Shown here piece by piece: positions 8,122 to 19,295 of a stretch of 64,000 nucleotides of DNA. Below the pieces are notes generated by a model. That model was not told the DNA's origin, did no database searches, and saw only the letters and a program-made list of their open reading frames with translations. Location of the stretch: the NCBI RefSeq assembly GCF_008629655.1, contig NZ_VWSG01000005.1:186001-250000 (forward strand), in the 5' to 3' direction. Both the position numbers and the translations under genes were made by a program. Within the stretch, counting starts at the first letter, position 1. The number at the start of each line of letters is the position of its first letter. The DNA comes from Paenimyroides baculatum (GTDB lineage Bacteria > Bacteroidota > Bacteroidia > Flavobacteriales > Flavobacteriaceae).

Positions 8122-10971
8122 ATGCCTAAAGATAATTCAATTAAAACAGTTTTAATCATTGGCTCTGGTCCAATCATCATTGGTCAGGCTTGTGAGTTTG
8201 ACTATTCAGGGTCGCAATCGGCACGTTCTTTACGTGAAGAAGGAATCAAAGTAATCTTGATCAATTCAAATCCCGCAACCATCATGACGGATCCGTCAAT
8301 GGCAGATCACGTTTATTTAAAGCCTTTAAACACCAAATCTATTGTTGAAATTTTAAAAGCACATCCGGAAATCGATGCGGTTTTACCAACAATGGGCGGA
8401 CAAACAGCTTTAAATTTATGTTTGGAAGCTGATGAAAAAGGTATCTGGCAAGATTTTGACGTGAAATTAATCGGTGTTGATATCAATGCCATTAATGTAA
8501 CCGAAGACCGCGAGCAGTTTAAACAATTGTTATCAAGAATAGATATACCATTTGCGCCTGCTAAAACAGCAACATCGTTTTTAGAAGGAAAAGAAATTGC
8601 ACAGGAATTCGGATTTCCACTAGTAATTCGTCCGTCGTTTACTTTAGGTGGAACCGGTGCGGCTTTTGTACACAGAGAAGAAGATTTTGATGGTTTATTA
8701 ACCTACGGTTTAGAAGCATCGCCAATTCACGAAGTTTTGATTGACAAAGCTTTATTGGGTTGGAAAGAATACGAATTAGAATTATTGCGCGATAAAAACG
8801 ACAACGTTGTTATTATCTGTACCATTGAAAATATGGATGCAATGGGAATTCACACTGGTGATTCTATTACTGTTGCACCCGCAATGACTTTATCAGACCG
8901 TACGTTTCAGCGTATGCGCGATATGGCAATAAAAATGATGCGTTCTATTGGTAACTTTGCCGGCGGATGTAACGTTCAGTTTGCTGTATCACCAGACGAA
9001 AAAGAAGACATCGTAGCAATTGAAATCAATCCGCGTGTATCTCGTTCATCTGCATTAGCATCAAAAGCAACGGGATATCCAATTGCTAAAATCGCTACAA
9101 AATTAGCTTTAGGTTACACATTAGACGAATTACAAAATCAAATTACAAAATCGACTTCGGCTTTATTCGAACCAACTTTAGATTACGTTATTGTAAAAAT
9201 TCCTCGTTGGAACTTTGATAAATTCGAAGGTGCAGATCGTACGTTAGGTTTACAAATGAAATCGGTTGGTGAAGTAATGGGAATTGGTCGATCTTTCCAA
9301 GAAGCCTTACAAAAAGCTACGCAGTCGTTAGAAATAAAGCGTAACGGAATTGGTGCAGATGGTAAAGGATACACTAATTACGACCAGATTTTAGATAAAT
9401 TAGAGCATGCTTCATGGGATCGCGTTTTCGTGATTTACGATGCCATTGCATTGGGAATTCCGTTAAGCACCATCCATCAGATTACAAAAATCGATATGTG
9501 GTTCTTAAAGCAGTACGAAGAAATGTATGCTTTAGAACAAGAAGTTTCTAAACACACGTTAGCTTCATTGCCTAAAGATTTGTTATTAGAAGCGAAGCAA
9601 AAAGGTTTTGCAGACCGTCAAATTGCTCACATGTTACGTTGTTTGGAAAGCGAAATTCATGCATTACGTGAGCAAATGAACATCAACCGCGTTTATAAAT
9701 TGGTTGATACGTGTGCGGCAGAATTCGTGGCTCAAACACCTTATTATTACTCAACTTTCGAAGCTGATATCGAAAAAGCAGACGGAACAACTTATTCTGC
9801 AAACGAATCTGTTCGTACAGATAAAAAGAAGATCGTTGTTTTAGGATCGGGACCAAACCGAATTGGACAAGGAATTGAATTTGATTATTCTTGTGTGCAC
9901 GGTGTTTTGGCAGCATCGGAATGTGGTTACGAAACTATCATGATTAACTGTAACCCTGAAACGGTTTCTACTGATTTTGATACGGCAGACAAATTGTACT
10001 TTGAGCCTGTTTATTGGGAACATATTTACGATATTATCCGTCACGAAAAACCAGAAGGAGTTATTGTACAATTAGGTGGACAAACCGCTTTGAAATTAGC
10101 TGAAAAGTTAGACAAATACGGAATCAATATTATTGGAACGAGCTACGAAGCTTTAGATTTAGCTGAAGATCGCGGACGTTTCTCTGAATTGTTAACCGAA
10201 TTAAATATACCGTTCCCTAAATTTGGTGTGGCTACAACTGCAGACGAAGCATCGAAGTTAGCAGACGAATTAGATTTCCCTCTTTTAGTACGTCCGTCTT
10301 ATGTATTGGGTGGTCAGGGAATGAAAATTGTAATCAACAAAAAAGAATTAGAAGAGCATGTAATTGATTTATTGAAATCGATTCCTGGTAACAAATTATT
10401 GTTAGATTACTATTTGTCTGGTGCTGTTGAAGCAGAAGCTGATGCAATTTGTGACGGTGAAAATGTTTACATCATCGGAATCATGGAGCACATTGAACCA
10501 TGTGGAGTTCACTCTGGGGATTCAAATGCAACTTTACCTCCGTTCAATTTAGGTGAATTTGTTTTACAACAGATTAAAGATCATACTAAAAAGATCGCAG
10601 TTGCTTTAAAAACTAAAGGTTTAATCAACATTCAGTTTGCAATTAAAGACGATACGGTTTATATTATCGAAGCAAATCCACGTGCATCTCGTACGGTTCC
10701 ATTCATTGCAAAAGCATACGGCGAGCCTTATGTAAACTACGCAACAAAAGTAATGTTAGGTGCAAAAGTGACCGATTTTACTTTTAATCCACATTTAAAA
10801 GGATATGCTATAAAACAACCTGTTTTCTCTTTCAACAAGTTCCCAGGTGTAAACAAAGCATTAGGACCCGAAATGAAATCAACCGGAGAAAGTATTTTGT
10901 TTATAGATAGTTTAAAAGACGATGCTTTCTACGATTTATACGCTCGCAGAAAAATGTATTTAAGTAAATAA
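8122..10971 (+). CDS. carB: Carbamoyl-phosphate synthase, large subunit
   Basis: A 949-residue cytoplasmic enzyme that makes carbamoyl phosphate for pyrimidine and arginine synthesis, using ammonia supplied by the small subunit CarA. It has two tandem ATP-grasp halves: the first opens with TVLIIGSGPIIIGQACEFDYSG and the second with KIVVLGSGPNRIGQGIEFDYS, each followed by the SFTLGG/SYVLGG glycine loops. It stops soon after the second ATP-grasp domain, so the C-terminal MGS-like allosteric domain of the E. coli enzyme (1073 aa) is absent. carA is not adjacent. Confidence 0.96.
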   Translation: MPKDNSIKTVLIIGSGPIIIGQACEFDYSGSQSARSLREEGIKVILINSNPATIMTDPSMADHVYLKPLNTKSIVEILKAHPEIDAVLPTMGGQTALNLCLEADEKGIWQDFDVKLIGVDINAINVTEDREQFKQLLSRIDIPFAPAKTATSFLEGKEIAQEFGFPLVIRPSFTLGGTGAAFVHREEDFDGLLTYGLEASPIHEVLIDKALLGWKEYELELLRDKNDNVVIICTIENMDAMGIHTGDSITVAPAMTLSDRTFQRMRDMAIKMMRSIGNFAGGCNVQFAVSPDEKEDIVAIEINPRVSRSSALASKATGYPIAKIATKLALGYTLDELQNQITKSTSALFEPTLDYVIVKIPRWNFDKFEGADRTLGLQMKSVGEVMGIGRSFQEALQKATQSLEIKRNGIGADGKGYTNYDQILDKLEHASWDRVFVIYDAIALGIPLSTIHQITKIDMWFLKQYEEMYALEQEVSKHTLASLPKDLLLEAKQKGFADRQIAHMLRCLESEIHALREQMNINRVYKLVDTCAAEFVAQTPYYYSTFEADIEKADGTTYSANESVRTDKKKIVVLGSGPNRIGQGIEFDYSCVHGVLAASECGYETIMINCNPETVSTDFDTADKLYFEPVYWEHIYDIIRHEKPEGVIVQLGGQTALKLAEKLDKYGINIIGTSYEALDLAEDRGRFSELLTELNIPFPKFGVATTADEASKLADELDFPLLVRPSYVLGGQGMKIVINKKELEEHVIDLLKSIPGNKLLLDYYLSGAVEAEADAICDGENVYIIGIMEHIEPCGVHSGDSNATLPPFNLGEFVLQQIKDHTKKIAVALKTKGLINIQFAIKDDTVYIIEANPRASRTVPFIAKAYGEPYVNYATKVMLGAKVTDFTFNPHLKGYAIKQPVFSFNKFPGVNKALGPEMKSTGESILFIDSLKDDAFYDLYARRKMYLSK

Positions 10972-10988
10972 TCTTACTTATTAGTTAT

Positions 10989-11023
10989 AAAAAAATCCGT
11001 TTCTTAATTGAAACGGATTTTTT
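10989..11023. terminator. Bidirectional terminator between carB and the SprB-repeat gene
   Basis: CCGTTTC (10997-11003) pairs with GAAACGG (11010-11016), extended by A- and T-runs on both sides. It serves the convergent genes. Confidence 0.88.
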
Positions 11024-11041
11024 GTTTTTATATATTTCCTA

Positions 11042-14000
11042 TTATTTTTTAATGATTTTGATAAATTGAGATCCTTTTGCAGTCATAACCTTAACCATGT
11101 AAGTACCAGAACTAAATCTAGAAAAATCAATAATGATAGATTTACTTTCATACTTCTGTTTGAAAACACGTTTACCGGTAACATCATAAATCTCTACATT
11201 TTCTAAAGGATCAATATAACTTATTACCAATTCGCTATCTACTGGATTTGGATAATATTTCAATTGTTCCAAATCAAGATCGTTCGTACCTAAAGTAACT
11301 CCTACTTTAACAGCCGTAGGGTAACTGTTACAAGAATTTGCATCGACAATAACTCCGTAATAAGTAGTTCCATCAACCAATAAATCCGACGCATCTAAAG
11401 CATTCATTTTATTTACAGCATCGTTATAACTTAAATACCAAACAATATTCGGCTGATTCATTACCAAATTAACAACTTTTGCCTGATAGTTAAAATTCTG
11501 AACTAAACTTCCTGTAGGAGAAGATGGTCGCGTATTTACCTGTACCTGAACGCTTGTTCTGTTAGAAATACATCCGTACGATTCTGTTGCCACATAATAA
11601 TAACCGCTCGTTAAAACATAGGTATCAGGTAGCTTTGTAGTTGTTGTTCCGTTTAAATACCATACATACTTTGTTGTTGTTGATCCTGCCAAATATAAAT
11701 CGGCAACAGTAGCACCTTCACATAATTTAAAATCGGTCATAGTTGGAGCGGTTGAAGAAACCACACGAACTGCAACTGCTATTCTTGGAGATTTACAAGG
11801 CATCATTTCCTGCTCTACATAATATGTACCGTTGAACAATTGTGTAGATGTTGTTAATGGTGTTGTGCTTTGTGCTGAATTATACCATTTTATTGATGCT
11901 CCGTTAATACCTGTTGCAACCAAATCGCCAACTGTAGCTGTACTACAAAATGCCTGCAATGTACTTGTCACCGGAATAGGTACATTGTTAGACACTACTA
12001 TTTGAACTGCTTTGCGAGCTGATTCGCATAAATTATAGTTGAATGTACTTATGTAATAAGTTCCGCTTGTTAAAACCTGAGATTGGCTTAATGGCGTTGC
12101 TGCAGTTAAACTGCTGTACCATTTTAATTGTGAACTGGTGTAACCTTCAATAGAAATATCATTAATTGTTGCAACATCACAAATTGCTAAATGACCTGTA
12201 ACAAGTTGCTGATTTGGATAAACATTTACTTTTACCGCAAATCTTGTAGTGCTTTCACATCCGTTTAATGTTTGTGACGCGTAATAAGACGATCCGTTAA
12301 CCAACGTACTTGCATTTGTTAAAAGCGTGCCGCCTACAGCTGCTGTGTACCATTTTATATTGGTTCCTGTAATTTGTAAATCGGATATTTTTGGTACAAA
12401 AGGTTCACAAAATTCCTGAACACTATAGCCTGATGGAATTGGCGTACTATTAATCACCACATTAATTCCTGTTCTTGCAAAACTTTCACAGCCATTAATA
12501 GTTTGTGATGCAAAATAATCTCCTGCTACTAATAAATCATTAGCATTTAAAGGTGTACCGGCAATAGCCGATCTATACCATTTAACATTTGTTCCACTAA
12601 CAACCAAATTACTTACGGTTGCATTATTATTAAAACAGAAAACCTGATTAACTGCTGTTGGCGTAGGAACATCGATCGGTTGAGTAATGGTTACCGTGTG
12701 AGCCAATGCACAGTTATTACTATCGGTTACAACTACTGTATAAGTACCTGCTGGAATCTGATTTAACGAAGCCGTTTTAAATCCGTTTGACCATTGATAG
12801 ATATATGGAGCTGTTCCGCCTGAAACCGTTAGAGAGATACTTCCGTCTGATAATCCGTAACAATTAACGTTTGTTTGCTGATGAGTAGCTGTTAAAATAT
12901 CAGGTTGAGTTATATCAACGGTTTCCGTAACAGTACATCCATAATCATCTGTAACTGTTAAAGTATAAGTTCCTACTCCTAAATTATTTATAGACGGATT
13001 GATCGATCCTGTTGACCAATTGTAAGTAAACGGAGCTTTACCACCAGTAACAACTGCTGTTGCACTACCATTTGATAATCCATTACAACTGATATTTTTC
13101 TTACTAAAACTTAAAGCTAAATTTGCAGTTGCAACCACAGAAACTGTTTCGTTCACTTTACATCCATTCGCATCGGTAACTGTCAAATTATAAGTTCCCG
13201 GTAACAAATTATCAGCGTTAGCAGTCGTGAAACCATTAGACCATAAATAAGTATATGGTTGTGTTCCGCCTGTAACTGTTGCTATAACCGAATTTGTTGT
13301 GGCACCATTACAACCTGTTTTTGTCTGTTTGGTTGAAACAGTTAATACAGTTGGTTCTGTAATAGTAACAGAGCTGTTTACTGTACATCCTTTTGCATCG
13401 GTTACCGTCACAGAAAAAATTCCTGGTCGTAAACCCGTATTTGTAGCAGTAGTAATGCCGTTATTCCAACTGTATGTGTAAGGCGCAGTTCCTCCTATTA
13501 CGTTCACGGTAGCTTCACCTGTATAGGTTCCGTTACAACTAACATTTTTTGAAGTAATTGTGGCTGTTAATATATTTGGTTGCGTTATTATAATTTGCTC
13601 GGTTTTTATACAGTTGTTAGCATCCTTAACTTGAACATTATAAGTACCTGCTACTAATCCCGTAATTGTTGCAGTTGTAGCATTGTTGTGTGACCACAAG
13701 TAAGTGAACGGAGCCGTTCCACCAGTAGAAGTTACTTCAATATTAGCATCATTCCCTCCATTACAGCTAACATTTTTAACTTTTAAAGTGTTTGAAATTA
13801 CTGCAGGTTCGGTAATGACTACGCTTTTGTTTGCTGTACATCCGTTTGCATCGGTTATAACAACATTGTAAGTTCCGGGTGCTAAATTGCTAATAGCTGC
13901 AGTTGTAGATCCGTTTGACCATAAATAAGTGTAAGGTGTGGTATCTCCTGAAACAACCACTGTTGCAGATCCGTTTGCCAGTCCGAAACAAGATGCTTTT

Positions 14001-15850
14001 ACGGATGTGATCGTTGCATTAACTTCGGGCACAGACAAAATAACTGTATTAGAATCTAAATGAGGCAAACAATTACTTTTTACTATAAGCTTATAACTGT
14101 AACCGTTTAAACTTCTCGTTGCATTTGTTATGGTTAATGTATTCGTAGTGACACCAGAATAAGTAGCATCATTTACTAAATCGATAAAGCCACTACCTGA
14201 ATTAACCTGCCATTGATAACCAATTGCATTTATTGCGGTTGCACTGAATGATGTTGTACCACCGATACATACCAACTTGCTTATTGGCTGAGTTGTAATA
14301 GTTGGTGTTAAAGTAACTGTAAGATTAATTGTCGCAATTTTTGAACAATCGCCAGAAACAACTAGAACATAAACCACTCCACTACCCGACAAAAATGCTG
14401 CTGGGTTTGTAATTGTATTTGTATTTTGTGCAACAGCATCAGCTTGATTTTGATAGTATTTAAAAATAATACTTGAAACAGAACTTATTTGAGATTGAAC
14501 CGAAGTAAGATCAAAAGTAGTAGTAGCCGAAGTTGAACAGATATTTATAGAAGGATTTTGAACAGAAGCTAAAGGGTTTTGATTTACAACTACTGTTTTA
14601 GAAAAAGTACAATTGTTACTATTGGTAACATTAACGGTATAACTTCCTGATGTTGTAACTGTAATATTTGGCGTTGTAGCACCTGTTGACCATACATAAG
14701 AAAGTCCGCTACCTGTACCTGACGCTGTCAATATGGTTGATCCACCATCACAAAAAGTAAGGTTACCAGCTATCTGAACATTTGGATCAACGCTTGAATT
14801 AATTGTAACACTTGCAATACTTGTACAAATTCCATTCGTATTTGTCAAAGAGTATGCTCCACCACTAACAACGGTAATTGATTGTGTAGTAGCACCGTTT
14901 GACCAAGTGTTTCCTGTTGGTATATTAGAAGTAAGTGTTGCAACATGGCCAGGACATAGGTTTGTAGAACTGGCAGTTATAGCTAAAGATATAGATTTGT
15001 CTACAAACTTAAAAGCCCCAATTTGCCTACACGAAACCGTACTACCATTTGGATCCTGATAACTAATACTATAATAATAGGTTGTTGTTGTATTAACTGT
15101 AACAGGCGAAGTTATTGGACTTGTTCCTGACAATGCATTGTTTGATGTTGTATGATAACTAACAGCAAAATTTTGATTGTTATTTAAGATCGAAGCAGAC
15201 AACGTACTAAAATCAAACAACAAGGAGTTACTACATAAATTGATTTCTCTAGGCGCAGATGTGTTGGCTCCTGCATTTCCAGGAGGTAAAAAGGGATTTG
15301 GAGCAGTTGTACTATTCAAAAAAGGATCATGCAATGTTGCGGTACCACCCCAAATTAAACTAAATGGTGCTACTCCGTTAAATCCTAACCCAACCCAGTT
15401 ATCAATAAACAAATAATAGGTTTCGCCCGCAATAACATCCATATACTTACAGAAAGGAACATTAGACCCCGGTGCACCAACTGTATTGGTATTCGTCATA
15501 TTTAAGCCGGTGTTACCATAAGTCCCTGCAGCATTACAGCGTATTGGCGTTCCAATATTAGCGCAACTTACATTAGGTCCAAAAACAGCCCAATCATAAT
15601 CTACAGCAGCAGTAGGCGAAATTACAAATGTTAAAGTTCCGCTTGTGGCAACTTGAAATTTATACCAAACAGAATTATTCTCACCACCTACAGACAAACA
15701 CCCACCTAATGATTCGTAAGTATTACCAAACCCAATTGGTGAATAATTTATATTTGAATTACCACAAATACTTAGTGCAGAACTACAATCTTGTTGTGCA
15801 TAAATTAAATGTGACAGTAAAATAAATAATAAGAATGTAATTTTTTTCAT
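11042..15850 (-). CDS. Giant T9SS-secreted protein with SprB repeats and Ig-like modules
   Basis: A 1602-residue surface protein. It starts with a signal peptide (MKKITFLLFILLSHLIYAQ) and a Cys-containing N-terminal beta domain (DCSSALSICG...). Residues about 605-1060 hold six SprB-type repeats of ~75 residues, each following the pattern 'sCnG..nG.a.v.v.GG..PYtY.WsnG' and 'GTY.v.VtDanGCt'. About six Ig-like repeats follow (pattern 'W Y..a..gtpL....l..G.YyasQt.ngCES'). It ends in a type A T9SS sorting domain (KYYPNPVDSELVISY...GTYMVKV...FIKIIKK). SprB itself is a gliding adhesin; an adhesive role here is inferred. The C-terminal third is paralogous to the 2293-aa protein at 19296. Confidence 0.9.
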   Translation of the reverse strand: MKKITFLLFILLSHLIYAQQDCSSALSICGNSNINYSPIGFGNTYESLGGCLSVGGENNSVWYKFQVATSGTLTFVISPTAAVDYDWAVFGPNVSCANIGTPIRCNAAGTYGNTGLNMTNTNTVGAPGSNVPFCKYMDVIAGETYYLFIDNWVGLGFNGVAPFSLIWGGTATLHDPFLNSTTAPNPFLPPGNAGANTSAPREINLCSNSLLFDFSTLSASILNNNQNFAVSYHTTSNNALSGTSPITSPVTVNTTTTYYYSISYQDPNGSTVSCRQIGAFKFVDKSISLAITASSTNLCPGHVATLTSNIPTGNTWSNGATTQSITVVSGGAYSLTNTNGICTSIASVTINSSVDPNVQIAGNLTFCDGGSTILTASGTGSGLSYVWSTGATTPNITVTTSGSYTVNVTNSNNCTFSKTVVVNQNPLASVQNPSINICSTSATTTFDLTSVQSQISSVSSIIFKYYQNQADAVAQNTNTITNPAAFLSGSGVVYVLVVSGDCSKIATINLTVTLTPTITTQPISKLVCIGGTTSFSATAINAIGYQWQVNSGSGFIDLVNDATYSGVTTNTLTITNATRSLNGYSYKLIVKSNCLPHLDSNTVILSVPEVNATITSVKASCFGLANGSATVVVSGDTTPYTYLWSNGSTTAAISNLAPGTYNVVITDANGCTANKSVVITEPAVISNTLKVKNVSCNGGNDANIEVTSTGGTAPFTYLWSHNNATTATITGLVAGTYNVQVKDANNCIKTEQIIITQPNILTATITSKNVSCNGTYTGEATVNVIGGTAPYTYSWNNGITTATNTGLRPGIFSVTVTDAKGCTVNSSVTITEPTVLTVSTKQTKTGCNGATTNSVIATVTGGTQPYTYLWSNGFTTANADNLLPGTYNLTVTDANGCKVNETVSVVATANLALSFSKKNISCNGLSNGSATAVVTGGKAPFTYNWSTGSINPSINNLGVGTYTLTVTDDYGCTVTETVDITQPDILTATHQQTNVNCYGLSDGSISLTVSGGTAPYIYQWSNGFKTASLNQIPAGTYTVVVTDSNNCALAHTVTITQPIDVPTPTAVNQVFCFNNNATVSNLVVSGTNVKWYRSAIAGTPLNANDLLVAGDYFASQTINGCESFARTGINVVINSTPIPSGYSVQEFCEPFVPKISDLQITGTNIKWYTAAVGGTLLTNASTLVNGSSYYASQTLNGCESTTRFAVKVNVYPNQQLVTGHLAICDVATINDISIEGYTSSQLKWYSSLTAATPLSQSQVLTSGTYYISTFNYNLCESARKAVQIVVSNNVPIPVTSTLQAFCSTATVGDLVATGINGASIKWYNSAQSTTPLTTSTQLFNGTYYVEQEMMPCKSPRIAVAVRVVSSTAPTMTDFKLCEGATVADLYLAGSTTTKYVWYLNGTTTTKLPDTYVLTSGYYYVATESYGCISNRTSVQVQVNTRPSSPTGSLVQNFNYQAKVVNLVMNQPNIVWYLSYNDAVNKMNALDASDLLVDGTTYYGVIVDANSCNSYPTAVKVGVTLGTNDLDLEQLKYYPNPVDSELVISYIDPLENVEIYDVTGKRVFKQKYESKSIIIDFSRFSSGTYMVKVMTAKGSQFIKIIKK

Positions 15851-16092
15851 ATCAGTTTACTATAAAGTACAAAATCATTTTTTTCTATTGAATTAATATT
15901 TCAACTTAATTTCTTATACTCATTGAAAATTTACCCAATTAATGATATAACGTTACAAGAATAACTTAAGTATTAGAATATTAAATATTTTTGCTAATTT
16001 TTTTTCAAATATATAATTAAAAGAAATATGGTATAACATATTATTATTTTTTAATAAAAAATGAGGTGTATAGATTGTAAAATGAGGTATAT

Positions 16093-16126
16093 AAAAAAAG
16101 AGAAAACTTAGTTTTCTCTTTTTTTA
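16093..16126 (-). terminator. Terminator after the type B T9SS-protein gene
   Basis: AGAGAAAAC pairs with GTTTTCTCT around a TTA loop, with A- and T-runs outside. It lies 14 bases past the stop at 16139 on the minus strand. Confidence 0.85.
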
Positions 16127-16138
16127 TTTTAAATATTT

Positions 16139-18691
16139 TTATTTTACTTCTCTAATTAGTTGTATATATCCCGTTTTATAAGGATTATTCAACATAAACA
16201 CAGAATAAAAATAAGTACCCGATGGTAATATTTTACCATTGTTATCCTGTCCGTGCCATTCGTTCCTATAATTAGCTTTTGTGTAAACTGCATTACCGTA
16301 TCTATTATAAATAGTAAGCTTACTTGCAAAATATTCAGACAGATCCAAATAATCGTTCTCACCGTCGCTGTTTGGAGAAATACCTTTTGGAATTTCAAAA
16401 TGCGGAAGGTTAGTATCTGAACATCCAGTACATTTTTCAACAGGATCTACAATATAAATAGAACTTATATCCACATTATTTGTAAACATTCCTTTATGAT
16501 CTTTTGGAACTTTTAATTTAACCGTATAAATAACCTCTTGTTTTACATCTAACGAATTAATTATATCTACTAAATCGCCAGTTCCAGATTTTCCGTTTCC
16601 TTCCCAAGTCATTTCGGTTGTTTGATGCGGCATTGGGTCATTGACCTCAACATTCAATGCTTTTTGTGGACCGTTATTAACAACTTTTATGGTATAGTTT
16701 AAATATTCGTCTATAAAAAACAATTCTTTACCATCTGTTTTAAAAGCATCAATATCGGCAACAAATGCATCAACAGTAGCAGAGCTTTTGTTATTTTTCA
16801 GGTCAGTATCTTCCAAAACCCCCTTAGTTGTTGCAGTATTTACATAGTCGCCAGAATTTCCAATTCTACATTCTACAACCAAGGTTTCGCTTTGATAAGG
16901 AGCTAAAGATCCGATGTTCCACAGACCTGTTACATTATTATAAGTTCCTTTTGAAACAGTAGAATTAACATAAATTAATCCTGTTGGAAGTAATTCTGTA
17001 ACAGTAGCGTTAGGTTCTGCAAAATGTGGATTTAAGTTGGTTACTGTAATTGTAAAAGTAATATCTAAATCGTCTTGGAAAGTGCGTTCTTTTATAACTT
17101 CCAAGTCAGAACAAGGTATAACCTCCACATCTAAAGCTATAGATTTACCTGATAAACCACAATCTCTTCTCACTTGAACAGTATAGGATCCTGATTCTGT
17201 TACCTGTAATGAATTTCTTGTTGTAGTTTCGTATTCAATACCATCTTTGTGCCAAACATATTCACTATAACCTGATTCTGCTTCTAAAGTTACACTACAA
17301 TCACTGTTCCTTTTTGCAAACACAGGAGGGTCTGCTGCTTCACCAAACGAAGAGAAAAATGCCGACATAGAAAAACCACCTCCTTGCTGCACCAAACTAG
17401 TTGTTAACGGCATAGCTGATGTTATTATTAAATTCGCTGGATTATTAATCTGTATATTATCAAAAGTAATCAAATAGAAACCTGTAGCCCCAATAGGCAC
17501 TCTTAAATTACCGGTTACAACTTCAATATTCTGTCCGTTTACAAAAACCGGGACCGTGTTACTTTCAATTACGCAAAATCCAAAATAAGGAAGATTACCA
17601 TTGTTATAATCTATAAATTTTTTTGTCTGGATATTTAAAGACCCTGCGCAACCGCCAATTGGTAATACAGTAGATATATCAGTTTCACAATCAACAGCAG
17701 TACCAGAATAAACAATAACTGGATTTTCGGCAGTGATTAATGACGATGAAAACAAATCTATACCATTTCCGTGATAAAATGTATAAGAATCACCAGCTAA
17801 CCCCATATTTATATTGATAGGCGCACCAGCAACAGTTCCATTTGTATTAAAGTTTTGTATTGTAATAATGGTATCGTCTTTTGTTGTTACAATTGTAGTT
17901 TGCTCTGATCCATACCCTAATTGAGTTTGTTGTAGGGTTGGTACAGTTCCTTCTCCCCTCACTACCAGATATCTGATACCCAATGACTGTACTGGAGCTA
18001 TTTGATCAAACGTCCCATCTTCTCCATTTCCACCACATGTTTGGGGTATATCGCCGTAACTACCTGTATTCATTACTACACGTTTATCAGCAGTAACTAA
18101 AGAGCCTATTGGTGCATTAAACAAATAACTCTGACCTGTGTTTAATATAATAGTAGTAGCCGGTAAGTTAACAGTTGTATTATCTTCAGTTGCCATAACC
18201 GAATACACAGGCGCGCCTGTATCTAAACCTAAAACAGAATTTCTGTAATAGCCTACCCGGAATTCCAATCCTAAACCTTCCCGACCAAAACTTACCAATG
18301 AAGCATTTCCCTTAATATTTGCAACCGAACTCCCTGCCGTATCCGACGCAATATTCCGCAAATTTACAATAACAGGATGACTAGCTTCTATTATCAAACC
18401 TTTATCATTTTCAATCAAGTTTATTGCGTTCTTTGGAGAGGTTGCAATAGCACCTGCAAAACGGTAAGACACCGGATTGTTTTCTGTAAGGGTTAAAGTG
18501 GTAATAAAAGTTCCATCACTTTTACTGATATCAACAGTAACAGTTGTATTTGGTTCAACAGTACCAATAACAATTTCATTTGCGTTGTTCCAATATTGCC
18601 AAGGTGCTGGTGCAATATAATGTTGAGTATAGTATTGAGCAAAACTATTACTGGTGCAAAACAGTATAATAAGAAAATAAAAATATTTCAT
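16139..18691 (-). CDS. T9SS protein with IgGFc-binding-like N-terminus, DUF11 repeats and gliding-type C-terminal domain
   Basis: An 850-residue secreted protein. Signal peptide MKYFYFLIILFCTSNSFAQ is followed by a ~450-residue region resembling the IgGFc-binding-protein N-terminal domain (YIAPAPWQYWNNANEIVIGT). Next come an Ig-like domain (VTLEAESGYSEYVWHKDGIEY) and two DUF11-type repeats (ITFTITVTNLNP..., LNYTIKVVNNGPQ). The C-terminus (GISPNSDGENDYLDL...GTYFYSVFML) is the gliding-motility-associated type B sorting domain. It should be exported by T9SS and kept on the surface. The longer frame to 18742 adds 17 residues before the signal peptide, so I start at 18691. Confidence 0.88.
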   Translation of the reverse strand: MKYFYFLIILFCTSNSFAQYYTQHYIAPAPWQYWNNANEIVIGTVEPNTTVTVDISKSDGTFITTLTLTENNPVSYRFAGAIATSPKNAINLIENDKGLIIEASHPVIVNLRNIASDTAGSSVANIKGNASLVSFGREGLGLEFRVGYYRNSVLGLDTGAPVYSVMATEDNTTVNLPATTIILNTGQSYLFNAPIGSLVTADKRVVMNTGSYGDIPQTCGGNGEDGTFDQIAPVQSLGIRYLVVRGEGTVPTLQQTQLGYGSEQTTIVTTKDDTIITIQNFNTNGTVAGAPININMGLAGDSYTFYHGNGIDLFSSSLITAENPVIVYSGTAVDCETDISTVLPIGGCAGSLNIQTKKFIDYNNGNLPYFGFCVIESNTVPVFVNGQNIEVVTGNLRVPIGATGFYLITFDNIQINNPANLIITSAMPLTTSLVQQGGGFSMSAFFSSFGEAADPPVFAKRNSDCSVTLEAESGYSEYVWHKDGIEYETTTRNSLQVTESGSYTVQVRRDCGLSGKSIALDVEVIPCSDLEVIKERTFQDDLDITFTITVTNLNPHFAEPNATVTELLPTGLIYVNSTVSKGTYNNVTGLWNIGSLAPYQSETLVVECRIGNSGDYVNTATTKGVLEDTDLKNNKSSATVDAFVADIDAFKTDGKELFFIDEYLNYTIKVVNNGPQKALNVEVNDPMPHQTTEMTWEGNGKSGTGDLVDIINSLDVKQEVIYTVKLKVPKDHKGMFTNNVDISSIYIVDPVEKCTGCSDTNLPHFEIPKGISPNSDGENDYLDLSEYFASKLTIYNRYGNAVYTKANYRNEWHGQDNNGKILPSGTYFYSVFMLNNPYKTGYIQLIREVK

Positions 18692-18742
18692 AAATGAACT
18701 AAATTTTAACAAATATAATATTAGTTTTAAAAAAAGTATCAA

Positions 18743-19295
18743 TTATACATATTTTTTTACTGGTAAGAATATGATGTTTAGAGACATTGTGTAATTAAGA
18801 TTTTAACTATTTCATATTAAAATCTATCAAAATTAAATAATAAAGAATTATTTCAGTACTGTAAATAAGTATGAGGTATCTTATATTTTTTCTATTAAAT
18901 AGTAATTTATGTAATTATTTAGTTAAAATAATAAACAATAAACTTGTAAAAAAGTATACAAGTAACAGTATGGTAGATGAATTATGTATGGGAGTAGAAA
19001 AAAACTATTCTAATTTCTATAAGCATTATTATATTCTACACATTTGCAGCATCTACTGATAGAACTTACTGGAATAAAAAGACAAATTTCAAACACAAGT
19101 GAAGTAAAACATTATAAATGAAATAGAATTAATTATTTCTTCTTTAAACAGATTGACTCAATTGTGATTTTTAGCATTTTTATCAACAAAAATCACCTTT
19201 TAGATGTTAAAATTCAAAACAAGAGAGCTTTAACAGAATTTTATTAAATATAATGTTGTATTTTTATGGATTATGAACAACATATAATCTAAAAA
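18743..19295. other. AT-rich intergenic region between divergent T9SS-protein genes
   Basis: About 550 bases, strongly A/T-rich. A 62-codon open frame (18871-19059) has no coding character. No clear promoter matching TTTG-N19-TAnnTTTG was seen, though both flanking large genes must be driven from here. Confidence 0.5.

Noticed and set aside
18871..19059. 62-codon open frame in the gap before the 2293-aa gene
   Set aside because: Composition follows the A/T-rich background; no recognisable motif or promoter.
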